Part shown: positions 1 through 5,078 of the stretch, in pieces | Numbering within the stretch: the stretch's first letter is position 1 | Layout: every line of letters begins with the position of its first letter | NCBI GenBank assembly: GCA_013042035.1 | Contig: JABDQX010000330.1 | Span: forward strand, 1 to 6,694 | Origin: Gammaproteobacteria bacterium | Lineage (GTDB): Bacteria > Pseudomonadota > Gammaproteobacteria > HK1 | Direction of reading: 5' to 3' | Length of the DNA stretch: 6,694 nucleotides | Notes under the pieces: generated by a model | What the model was told of the DNA's origin: nothing | Seen by the model: the letters and a program-made list of their open reading frames with translations, nothing else | Databases searched by the model: none | Translations under genes and position numbers: made by a program

Positions 1-95
1 GCGTCGGTGATGATGGTATCAAAGCGGGTATAGCCGACCTGATCGTAGAGGTGGTGGGCGCCGACCGATAACGCAGCAAAGCGCGGCGCGTGCCT
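1..95 (-). pseudogene. Coding-like fragment at left edge, no start codon
   Basis: Read on the minus strand this stretch is open to the window edge and contains AHHLYDQVGYTRFDTIITDA, with a codon third position that is almost always C or T, mostly C. It looks like former or partial coding sequence. A TAG lies at 96-98 in the same frame and no ATG, GTG or TTG follows it, so an intact gene cannot begin here. The LYDxxGYTRxD pattern loosely recalls the end part of ATP-grasp ligases of the D-Ala-D-Ala ligase type, but this is only a resemblance. An alternative is the last 23 codons of a plus-strand gene ending with TAA at 69-71 (VGDDGIKAGIADLIVEVVGADR). The two readings exclude each other and neither can be settled without the sequence to the left. 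Confidence 0.22.
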
Positions 96-170
96 CTACC
101 GCGAACCACGCAATTCTGCAATCAGTAACCCGAGGCATTGATTTAATTGATTACGGCTCCCAATGGCCCG

Positions 171-189
171 GCATTTGGTACTCAAATGC
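171..189 (-). other. Small hairpin downstream of the three-gene operon
   Basis: GCATTTG and CAAATGC form a perfect 7-bp stem around a 5-base loop, 12 bases past the TAG of the last operon gene. On the minus strand no T-run follows, so this is not a canonical Rho-independent terminator. It may still protect or define the 3' end of the transcript. The rest of 72-200 shows no gene or other signal. Confidence 0.3.
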
Positions 190-200
190 TCCTTTTATCG

Positions 201-473
201 CTAGCTCTTCTCCGCGGATGGAAGCTTCTTGATTCCCGTCGTATATTCGATTTGCGTGATTCGATCGACCATGCGGGCATTCATCTCACTGACCGCCTGG
301 AGCGCGGTATTGGCCATATCTTTTTTCAGAGTCTCTTCGCGCATTTCCAGCTTGAGTATCCTGTTGCTGTGCTCATCGACTTTGTCGGCTAATCTGGTTG
401 TTACGGATTCCAACTGTCCAACCGATCTTGTGAGAGACAGTGTTTCTTTCAGGATATCACCGATTGAACTCAT
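201..473 (-). CDS. Small coiled-coil protein, third gene of unknown operon
   Basis: This 90-residue protein is not one I recognise. Residues about 18-75 are charged and helical with hydrophobic residues at heptad spacing (LESVTTRLADKVDEHSNRIL onward), so a coiled coil is the likely fold. There is no signal peptide or membrane segment, and it should be cytoplasmic. The ATG at 471-473 is supported by a purine-rich GAGAGGG just upstream at about 481-487. It overlaps the end of the preceding gene by 17 bases in another frame, which suggests coupled translation and a shared stoichiometric complex. It may be an oligomerising or adaptor subunit for its two partners; that role is inference from shape and context only. 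Confidence 0.72.
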   Translation of the reverse strand: MSSIGDILKETLSLTRSVGQLESVTTRLADKVDEHSNRILKLEMREETLKKDMANTALQAVSEMNARMVDRITQIEYTTGIKKLPSAEKS

Positions 474-864
474 TCTTTTCCCTCTCTTCGATTGTTATGA
501 GAATATTCTCAACATGCTTGGTCAGGTTCTGCACGGCATGGTTGACATCTCTCAGGTGGCGGGCGGTCACCGCCAATAACTTCTCTTCATCCACGACATC
601 TCGAGATTTGACGGTAATTTCATCAAGACTCTTGGTCTGGTATCCACCACTGTCCCTGGTCTCGTATTCGCTTGATGGGGCTCCTTCCGGCGGGAAGTAA
701 AAATGGTAGTGGTTTTCTATGGATTTACTCGGCGTGGTGCTGAAAAGGTTAGCCTTGGCGCCTTGCATCAGCCCGGCTGCCGCTAGCATTTCTATCAGGG
801 TGAATCCGGTTGATTCACTACCGGCAACAGCTCTTCTTGGAAATTGCAACGTACTATGACTCAT
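457..864 (-). CDS. Unknown protein with prepilin-like GFTLIEML motif
   Basis: This 135-residue protein is of no family I recognise. The start at 862-864 is preferred over an upstream in-frame start at 915 because GGAGAC sits 7 bases before it and because it overlaps the previous stop by only 11 bases (ATGAGTCATAG). Residues 20-27 read GFTLIEML, the type IV prepilin cleavage and methylation motif, after a 20-residue leader containing RR. The normal hydrophobic helix is missing, however: charged and polar residues appear within about 9 residues (GLMQGAKANLF). Residues 52-57 are aromatic-rich (HYHFYF), and the C-terminal part (about 90-130) is charged, helical and possibly coiled-coil, like the next gene. 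The context points to a complex with its operon partners. The pilin likeness may be chance. Confidence 0.7.
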   Translation of the reverse strand: MSHSTLQFPRRAVAGSESTGFTLIEMLAAAGLMQGAKANLFSTTPSKSIENHYHFYFPPEGAPSSEYETRDSGGYQTKSLDEITVKSRDVVDEEKLLAVTARHLRDVNHAVQNLTKHVENILITIEEREKNEFNR

Positions 865-1558
865 CTCGGTTGTCTCCATCGTCCAGGGCGAGCAGGTTTG
901 CTCCATCAATGACACCCTTCTTCGCGGCTTTAAGTTGAGCCAAGGTTGTTTTCAAATTGCCTATAAGGCTATCGAGTCCTTGTTCGGTAACCTGAAAATG
1001 AAAGGGAATTTCGACTTTCTCATCATTATCATTGATTGTGATTAGTCTCACCAGAGCCATGGGGATGAAACCGAGCAAGTCCTCGGACTTCCCTCCATCA
1101 TATACCGCCCTGATATCAACCACGGAACTCATGGAATAAAGTGCCGGGCTTGCGGCCGTGGTGTAAGGTTTGATTTTCGCACGGTGAATGAAATCCGGTT
1201 CTGGTGTTATGAAATCCCTGATAACGTCGGCGCGCTCCGTGAAGCTTTCCTTTACCTCGAATTTTTCGCTGTATTCACCGAGTTCTTTTATGATGTCTTC
1301 CGCGCTGGCATCATTCTCCACTCCGAGGTCGAAAAGATGTTTCAATACCGATAGTGTGCTTTCAAGATCATCAGAAGGTTTGTTGGTTCCTTCCCAGATC
1401 TCAAGAAGCTTTTTTGTATCCTCGATAACGATGCCGCGTGATGTATTGGCAAGTGCACACAGATTTTCCAGCACATTGACGGGGGTATCCAGAACTTTGG
1501 CAAAATCACGATGGAATGATTCGCTTGCCCTCGCGATTATTCCTAATTTCTCACTCAT
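854..1558 (-). CDS. Unknown 234-aa protein, first gene of operon
   Basis: I do not recognise this family. The ATG at 1556-1558 was chosen because AGGAG (1566-1570) precedes it by 7 bases; the open frame runs further upstream but would cross a terminator and a tRNA gene. Residues 1-115 are mostly helical and acidic. Residues about 143-190 look like a beta-strand region (SVVDIRAVYD, then GFIPMALVRLITIND). Residues 190-215 form an amphipathic helix (QVTEQGLDSLIGNLKTTLAQ) before a short acidic tail. There is no signal peptide, membrane segment or obvious catalytic motif. It leads a three-gene operon whose genes overlap by 11 and 17 bases, so the products probably act together. Base composition looks more AT-rich than in the metabolic genes to the right. 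Sitting next to a tRNA operon, it may be an accessory insertion, but no integrase is visible. Confidence 0.75.
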   Translation of the reverse strand: MSEKLGIIARASESFHRDFAKVLDTPVNVLENLCALANTSRGIVIEDTKKLLEIWEGTNKPSDDLESTLSVLKHLFDLGVENDASAEDIIKELGEYSEKFEVKESFTERADVIRDFITPEPDFIHRAKIKPYTTAASPALYSMSSVVDIRAVYDGGKSEDLLGFIPMALVRLITINDNDEKVEIPFHFQVTEQGLDSLIGNLKTTLAQLKAAKKGVIDGANLLALDDGDNRDES

Positions 1559-1600
1559 TAGTAATCTCCTGAAAATCAAAGCCAGCAACCAATTGGGCGG

Positions 1601-1606
1601 ACTATA
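1601..1606 (-). promoter_or_regulatory. Possible -10 element for the three-gene operon
   Basis: TATAGT on the minus strand lies 42 bases upstream of the first operon start codon, giving a leader of about 35 bases. There is no convincing -35 element at the right distance (CGAGTA would occupy it), so this is a weak candidate. The tRNA terminator upstream implies that the operon needs its own promoter somewhere in this gap. Confidence 0.3.
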
Positions 1607-1697
1607 CCATATTGGGGCTCGCGTACTCGCCATGGGAGAGCGCCTGGACATGCTCCAGCAGCCGGTAGGGAACCTGACCCGTGCGGACTTTTGCGCC
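1602..1697 (-). pseudogene. 31-codon coding-like remnant in tRNA/operon gap
   Basis: Between a TAA at 1698-1700 and a TAG at 1602-1604 the minus strand reads an open frame that includes VRTGQVPYRLLEHVQALSHG. Codon third positions are mostly G or C and the composition looks like real protein, but there is no start codon near its beginning and no ribosome binding site. It ends just before the unknown operon. The likeliest reading is a decayed fragment, possibly the tail of a displaced gene; I cannot name the parent family. It could also be a chance open frame. Confidence 0.25.
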
Positions 1698-1704
1698 TTA
1701 ACGA

Positions 1705-1730
1705 AAAAACCCGCATTTAAGCGGGTTTTT
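1705..1730 (-). terminator. Bidirectional Rho-independent terminator of the tRNA operon
   Basis: AAAAACCCGC and GCGGGTTTTT pair perfectly over 10 bp around the loop ATTTAA. On the minus strand the stem runs straight into a T-rich tract, 31 bases past the CCA end of tRNA-Cys, which is where a tRNA operon terminator belongs. The A-tract on the other side makes it able to work in both directions. Confidence 0.9.
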
Positions 1731-1761
1731 GTATTTCGTTGGATGGCGTTGAAAGGATATA

Positions 1762-1835
1762 TGGAGGCTGAGCCCGGATTCGAACCGAGGTCCACGGCTT
1801 TGCAGGCCGCTGCATAGCCACTCTGCCACTCAGCC
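1762..1835 (-). tRNA. tRNA-Cys (anticodon GCA)
   Basis: The minus strand folds as a complete cloverleaf. The acceptor strands GGCTGAG and CTCAGCC pair fully, the T arm contains GGTTCGAATCC, and the anticodon loop CTGCAAA places GCA at 1801-1803. The CCA end is encoded (1762-1764) after discriminator U. At 74 nt with CCA it has the usual length for bacterial tRNA-Cys, with the typical GGCTATGCAGCGG D-loop and variable features. It decodes UGC and UGU. It is second in a two-tRNA operon, 119 bases after tRNA-Gly, and is followed by the terminator at 1705-1730. Confidence 0.96.
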
Positions 1836-1954
1836 TATATTTTGGGCTACACGGTCAACGCGGAGGAAGCGGGGACGGGCATCTACCTTGCGCGAGAGCC
1901 GCCGAATCCCCCCGCAAGCGCAAGCGTCACCACAGCGACGCTTCGATGGATAGT
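1836..1954 (-). other. tRNA spacer with two inverted repeats
   Basis: The 119-base spacer between the tRNAs is longer than is common in such operons. It contains CTTGCGC and GCGCAAG (7 bp, about 24 bases apart) and AGCGTC/GACGCT around a short loop near its right end. These hairpins probably lie in the transcribed spacer that is trimmed away during tRNA maturation. No open frame or third tRNA was found in it. Confidence 0.4.
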
Positions 1955-2030
1955 TGGAGCGGGAAACGGGTCTCGAACCCGCGACCTCAACCTTGGCAAG
2001 GTTGCGCTCTACCAACTGAGCTATTCCCGC
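1955..2030 (-). tRNA. tRNA-Gly (anticodon GCC)
   Basis: The minus strand gives a full cloverleaf. Acceptor GCGGGAA pairs with TTCCCGC, the D arm begins AGCTCAGTTGGTAGAGC, the anticodon loop TTGCCAA has GCC at 1995-1997, and the T arm contains GGGTTCGAGACCC. CCA is encoded at 1955-1957, and the length is 76 nt. It decodes GGC and GGU. It is the promoter-proximal gene of a Gly-Cys operon, matching the order of the enterobacterial glyW-cysT pair; the leucine tRNA that follows there is absent. Confidence 0.97.
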
Positions 2031-2045
2031 AAGACGGAACCCGCT

Positions 2046-2073
2046 ATTTTAATCGTAGATATGTAACTGTCAA
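2046..2073 (-). promoter_or_regulatory. Strong sigma-70 promoter of the tRNA operon
   Basis: On the minus strand a perfect -35 TTGACA (2068-2073) is followed after 16 bases by TAAAAT (2046-2051), which matches five of six -10 bases. The stretch just after it (AGCGGGTTCC) is GC-rich, as in the discriminator of stable-RNA promoters under stringent control. The first tRNA-Gly base lies 16 bases past the -10, so the 5' leader is very short. Confidence 0.85.
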
Positions 2074-2184
2074 CCACAAGCTTCTCCCATACCGGAGCAA
2101 ACTTGTCCGGGATCATGCCAGTGCCTCGTTCCACCTTGGTTTTTCTGTTCACAAAATAAGCCGGAACGAAGCACCGGGGCCTCC

Positions 2185-2213
2185 CTTGAAATCTTCTCCG
2201 GCCACCCTGATAT
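2185..2213 (+). promoter_or_regulatory. Sigma-32-type heat-shock promoter for first Hsp20 gene
   Basis: A perfect CTTGAAA (2185-2191) is followed after 14 bases by CCTGATAT (2206-2213), close to the RpoH -10 consensus CCCCATNT. It lies upstream of a small heat-shock gene in the correct direction and would give a leader of about 60 bases. Position, spacing and the nature of the gene all support heat induction through RpoH. The remainder of 2074-2265 shows no gene. Confidence 0.72.
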
Positions 2214-2279
2214 AGGATTTCACGCATCCGATTAAACGGGCTGTATGCGAAACCAAACAGATAAAAGGAGGGCCGCAAC

Positions 2280-2705
2280 ATGCGTATTCGATATTCCAAT
2301 CCTTTGGATACCTTGCTAAATCTCCAGAGGGAATTAGAGGGTTCCCTGTTCAGCGACTGGTTCGGACTGGGAACCACCAGCCGGGGTACATTCCCACCCA
2401 TCAATGTGTTCCGGAAAGACGGTCAGTTTGTGGTGGTTACCGAGTTGCCCGGTGCGAAAAAAGAGGACTTGCATATTGAGGTACATCGCAATCAACTCCG
2501 AATCGCCGGTAAGCGGGACGCCGCCTATGAAAAGGGCGCAAGTGTCCACCGTGCCGAACGTAAATCGAAGAGTTTCGATCGGAGCATCATAATCCCATCC
2601 GATCTCAATCCGGATGGCGTCAAGGCCGAATACAAAAACGGCATATTAAAGGTGTATCTATCTCCGGCGGAACATGAAAAACCGAGATCGGTACAGGTTG
2701 CGTGA
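2280..2705 (+). CDS. Small heat-shock protein, Hsp20/alpha-crystallin family
   Basis: This is a 141-residue ATP-independent holdase chaperone of the cytoplasm, which binds unfolding proteins for later refolding by DnaK/ClpB. The alpha-crystallin domain spans about residues 39-130. Signature segments are ELPGAKKEDL (55-64), the central RIAGKRD strand and GILKVYL (121-127). The N-terminal arm is short (PLDTLLNLQRELEGSLFSDW), and the tail has a VQV sequence (138-140) resembling the I-x-I anchor used in oligomer assembly. AGGAGG (2266-2271) sits 8 bases before the ATG. A sigma-32-type promoter lies upstream, and a second Hsp20 gene follows on the same strand 146 bases later. Length and domain layout are normal for the family. 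Confidence 0.95.
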   Translation: MRIRYSNPLDTLLNLQRELEGSLFSDWFGLGTTSRGTFPPINVFRKDGQFVVVTELPGAKKEDLHIEVHRNQLRIAGKRDAAYEKGASVHRAERKSKSFDRSIIIPSDLNPDGVKAEYKNGILKVYLSPAEHEKPRSVQVA

Positions 2706-2729
2706 TCGAAACCCGATGTATTTACTGCT

Positions 2730-2757
2730 TTGACTCCGTATGCAACTTTTCTATATC
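2730..2757 (+). promoter_or_regulatory. Possible sigma-70 promoter for second Hsp20 gene
   Basis: TTGACT (2730-2735) and TATATC (2752-2757) are 16 bases apart in the gap between the two Hsp20 genes. The -35 match is good and the -10 is only fair. It would let the second chaperone be made independently, although read-through from the heat-shock promoter is also possible because no terminator separates the genes. Confidence 0.38.
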
Positions 2758-2851
2758 TAACGGGCTTTCCAAAGAGATACCGTATTGAGAAATCAATGGG
2801 TTGCTGGGAAGATTGCATGCGGAAGGCTATTCATCACTGGAGGTGATTACC

Positions 2852-3250
2852 ATGTCTGAAGAGAAAAAGTTGACGACGCCGGAGAAAAAACCACAGGAAG
2901 TAAATGGTGAGCGGACATCTCCCGGACACTTTTACGTTCCGGATACGGATATCTACGAGACCGAGATGATGTTGGTATTGACCATGGATCTGCCTGGGGT
3001 CGAGAAAGAGAATCTGGAAATCAACCTGGAAAAGGATATTTTGTCCATTGAGGGACGGGTGGCATTGGCGGATTACGATGGTCTGGAACCCGTTTATACG
3101 GAATATAACGTGGGGCACTTTGCCCGCACCTTCCGGTTATCGAAGAAAATCGATCAGGAAGGCATTACCGCCCATGTGGATGATGGTGTTCTGACCTTGC
3201 ATTTGCACAAGACAAGGGAGTCATTGCCGCGACGCATTACGATATCGTAA
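2852..3250 (+). CDS. Second small heat-shock protein, Hsp20 family
   Basis: This is a 132-residue cytoplasmic holdase chaperone. The ATG at 2852 was chosen over an in-frame TTG at 2801 because a near-perfect Shine-Dalgarno GGAGGTGA (2839-2846) lies just before it. The alpha-crystallin domain covers about residues 27-120, with TMDLPGVEKENLEI (44-57), GHFARTFRL (88-96) and DGVLTLHLHK (111-120). The tail ends RRITIS, giving a clean I-x-I motif (129-131). The N-terminal region is short, charged and lysine-rich (SEEKKLTTPEKK), unlike the hydrophobic arm of the first Hsp20, so the two are diverged paralogues that may co-assemble or take different clients. The pair is a common bacterial tandem arrangement. 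Confidence 0.95.
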   Translation: MSEEKKLTTPEKKPQEVNGERTSPGHFYVPDTDIYETEMMLVLTMDLPGVEKENLEINLEKDILSIEGRVALADYDGLEPVYTEYNVGHFARTFRLSKKIDQEGITAHVDDGVLTLHLHKTRESLPRRITIS

Positions 3251-3253
3251 TCA

Positions 3254-3288
3254 TTTTCCGCCGGTCACCGGAAGTGACCGGCGGGAAA
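3254..3288. other. Strong hairpin between convergent genes
   Basis: CCGCCGGTCAC (3258-3268) and GTGACCGGCGG (3274-3284) pair perfectly around CGGAA, and flanking TTTT/AAA bases extend the stem. The T-run is upstream on both readings, so neither strand shows a canonical U-tract after the stem. It starts 3 bases after the second Hsp20 stop and probably ends or stabilises that mRNA, and perhaps also the convergent cobS mRNA. Confidence 0.55.
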
Positions 3289-3315
3289 GAATCGGATCGA
3301 ATCCGGCATTTGTCC

Positions 3316-3327
3316 GTTTCATGAAAC
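3316..3327. other. Perfect 12-bp palindrome after cobS
   Basis: GTTTCATGAAAC is self-complementary and lies 2 bases past the cobS stop codon on the minus strand. It could be a protein-binding site or a minor transcript-end structure. A single short palindrome in an intergenic gap is weak evidence for function. Confidence 0.25.
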
Positions 3328-3329
3328 CG

Positions 3330-4082
3330 TCACACGGAAAACACCACCAACACCAGCATTTCCGCAAACTCACTGGCCGCGCCCACGGTGTCGCCGGTCC
3401 TTCCTCCGATTCTTCTCCAACACCACCAGGCAAACAACACCGTCGTTGCCATGGCAACCGTGCCGGCAATAAGTCCCACGACGCCCGCGAGAATCCATGC
3501 GGCGCCAAAGAGAACAATCATGGCCCCGATTGATTCCGAGACCAATAGCCAGCGGTGTTCACCCTGATAAATGTGTCGGAAAAATAAATGACCCAAACCG
3601 TCCGAGCGAGCCGGCGGTAAGAAATCCAGCATTGGCACCATGATGCAACGGGCGGCCAGTGGCGCGAGCAATATCGCCTCCATGCGATATCCATCCGGCA
3701 AAGAGGCAAGCGCCGCAACCTTGAGGGCGAGAACACCGCCAATCACCAGGCAACCGAAGGCTCCGATATGGCTGTCCCGCATGATCCCAAGGACCCGTTC
3801 GCGACCGTGGGGGCTTAAAAAACCATCGGCGGTGTCGGCAAGTCCATCGAGATGAAGGCCACCGTGCACCATGGCGAGCCATCCCACCAGAAGCACCGCC
3901 AGTACAAGGGGCGGGAAAACACCCTCCAACACAAAGGCAATACCCGCCGCGGATATCCCGATCAGCAAGCCGACGAGGGGGAAAAACGGTACGCTTCGAA
4001 TGAGATCCTTTTCCGTGTGGCGACACATCCCGGGCAACGGCAGGACCGTCAGGAAACCCAGTGCCGCGCACGGTAACTTCAT
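3330..4082 (-). CDS. cobS: Adenosylcobinamide-GDP ribazoletransferase (cobalamin synthase)
   Basis: CobS joins adenosylcobinamide-GDP to alpha-ribazole (or its phosphate), the nucleotide-loop step that completes adenosylcobalamin, in the inner membrane. The 250-residue length is typical. Hallmarks are HGGLHLDGLADTADGF (73-88), with the acidic metal-binding cluster, then IMRDSHIGAFG (100-110) and GGRTGDTVGAASEF (227-239). Several hydrophobic segments (about 32-52, 57-72, 107-127 and 184-220) fit a polytopic membrane protein. The ATG at 4080-4082 is chosen because it lies 2 bases after the stop of the upstream hydrolase gene (TGATCATG) and gives the conserved N-terminus LGFLTVLPLP; a longer in-frame extension is less likely. 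No other cob gene and no cobalamin riboswitch is visible here, so the pathway genes must lie elsewhere. Confidence 0.95.
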   Translation of the reverse strand: MKLPCAALGFLTVLPLPGMCRHTEKDLIRSVPFFPLVGLLIGISAAGIAFVLEGVFPPLVLAVLLVGWLAMVHGGLHLDGLADTADGFLSPHGRERVLGIMRDSHIGAFGCLVIGGVLALKVAALASLPDGYRMEAILLAPLAARCIMVPMLDFLPPARSDGLGHLFFRHIYQGEHRWLLVSESIGAMIVLFGAAWILAGVVGLIAGTVAMATTVLFAWWCWRRIGGRTGDTVGAASEFAEMLVLVVFSV

Positions 4083-4084
4083 GA

Positions 4085-4900
4085 TCAGGCGGGCGGGACG
4101 CTCAAGTTTGCGGGCATGCCGCCGTTTATCCATTTTATGATGCGCTCGGCGACCATTTCCCATCCTGCTTCAACCATCATCGCATGTCCCATATGGGGGA
4201 AAATCTCCGCCTCGGTTTTATATGCCTTGGCGGTAGCATGCACCATATACGGGGTAACGAAGTAGTCTTTTTCCGCGCCAAGGATCAGTAGAGGTGTCCC
4301 CTTATTCCGGGGAAGATGAGGCAAGCTCAGATCGAATATTGCACGCATGGATTCCATCTGCGTACGGTGCAAGAAACGCCGCGCCTCATCCTCGGGCACC
4401 CTGTCCGAGAATAATGTCCTGCGCGACATATCCATGAAGACGGGATTATCTCCGAATAATTGAAGTACGGGCATCAGGGATACCTGCGTGGATAGAACCG
4501 GATTCTGCACGAATGTCACGGCCGCCGAGGCAATCATTCCGTAGGGTGGACCGGCCCCCAATAATACCGCGCCGGGCACGGTATGGTCCTGCAAATATCG
4601 TTGCACAACCACACCCCCCATGGAGTGCCCAATCAGGATGGGTGGTTTATCCATGGCCTGGACCGTTTCGGTCAGGTCTTCCACATAATCAGCCACCCCG
4701 GTCAAAGGAAGCAGGGCATGGCCTTCACTCTTGCCGTGACCACGCAAACTCACGGCATGGGCCGCAAATCCTTTTTCGGCGAAATAAGGCAGGACATGCT
4801 CATCCCAAACCCATGCTCCACAAAATGCGCCATGTACAAAGAGTAGCGGTATCGGTTGGGTGTTTTTCTCGGGAAGGCGGCTGATGATTTCAAGATCCAT
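4085..4900 (-). CDS. Alpha/beta hydrolase, translationally coupled to cobS
   Basis: This 271-residue cytoplasmic serine hydrolase has the alpha/beta fold. The oxyanion-hole segment is FVHGAFCGAWVWDEH (21-35), the nucleophile elbow is GHSMGG with Ser93, and the likely acid and base are Asp212 (LGAEKDYFVTP) and His239 (HMGHAMM). A SLRGHGKSEG segment (51-60) is typical of esterase, lipase and haloperoxidase-like members. The substrate cannot be read from the sequence. It precedes cobS with a 2-base gap, so the two are almost surely cotranscribed. That may mean a role near membrane or cofactor metabolism, or may be simple operon sharing. The ATG at 4898-4900 has no clear Shine-Dalgarno, which suggests weak translation or a start I have misjudged; the N-terminal sequence nevertheless looks complete. 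Confidence 0.9.
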   Translation of the reverse strand: MDLEIISRLPEKNTQPIPLLFVHGAFCGAWVWDEHVLPYFAEKGFAAHAVSLRGHGKSEGHALLPLTGVADYVEDLTETVQAMDKPPILIGHSMGGVVVQRYLQDHTVPGAVLLGAGPPYGMIASAAVTFVQNPVLSTQVSLMPVLQLFGDNPVFMDMSRRTLFSDRVPEDEARRFLHRTQMESMRAIFDLSLPHLPRNKGTPLLILGAEKDYFVTPYMVHATAKAYKTEAEIFPHMGHAMMVEAGWEMVAERIIKWINGGMPANLSVPPA

Positions 4901-5057
4901 TAGGTGTTTCTCTGATGTCTTCTAAGATGATTGAATTTATTAGAAAATATTTAAATTACTCTTAAGAGAATCAATCTATTTTCTGCTTTGCGTAAAAAAA
5001 TCGCCGCTATTTTGTGACAATTTCCCGTGACACGCAATCGCTGTCGATGCTGTGGCG
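4901..5057 (-). promoter_or_regulatory. AT-rich gap with probable promoter for hydrolase-cobS operon
   Basis: The 157-base gap is strongly AT-rich at 4920-5000. On the minus strand TTGATT (4969-4974) is followed after 17 bases by AATATT (4946-4951), a fair sigma-70 candidate. A perfect palindrome CTCTTAAGAG (4959-4968) lies in its spacer and could be an operator half or chance. A 7-base T-run on the minus strand (4994-5000), inside a 6-bp TTGCGT/ACGCAA inverted repeat, may help to end transcription of the upstream gene, although the stem is too wide to be a classic terminator. No gene is seen here. Confidence 0.35.
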
Positions 5058-5078
5058 TTATAGAAGCAAGTAACGCCA
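5053..5078 (-). repeat. Inverted repeat overlapping the stop codon of the GHSQGG hydrolase
   Basis: TGGCGTTA (5053-5060) and TAACGCCA (5071-5078) form a perfect 8-bp stem with a 10-base loop. The stem includes the TAA stop and the last codons on the minus strand. No T-run follows directly, so it may be an mRNA-end structure rather than a terminator. Confidence 0.35.

Noticed and set aside
865..915. N-terminal extension of the 135-aa protein
   Set aside because: The start at 864 has a better-placed GGAGAC and gives a short 11-base overlap typical of coupled genes.
1..1761. Attachment-site repeat of the tRNA-Cys 3' end marking a genomic island
   Set aside because: No second copy of the tRNA 3' end was seen in the left part of the window and no integrase is present, so an island is only a suggestion.
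1559..1795. N-terminal extension of the 234-aa protein
   Set aside because: The extra 79 codons would cross the tRNA terminator and tRNA-Cys, while a strong ribosome binding site marks the ATG at 1558.
1188..1817. Plus-strand open frame of 209 codons
   Set aside because: It runs antisense to the 234-aa gene, through the terminator and into tRNA-Cys, so it cannot be a gene.
3559..4071. Minus-strand frame of 170 codons inside cobS
   Set aside because: It is arginine- and glycine-rich out-of-frame translation of cobS with no family signal.
4901..5057. Cobalamin riboswitch upstream of the operon containing cobS
   Set aside because: I looked for the B12-box and the conserved GCCACTG core and saw neither; the gap is also short for that element.
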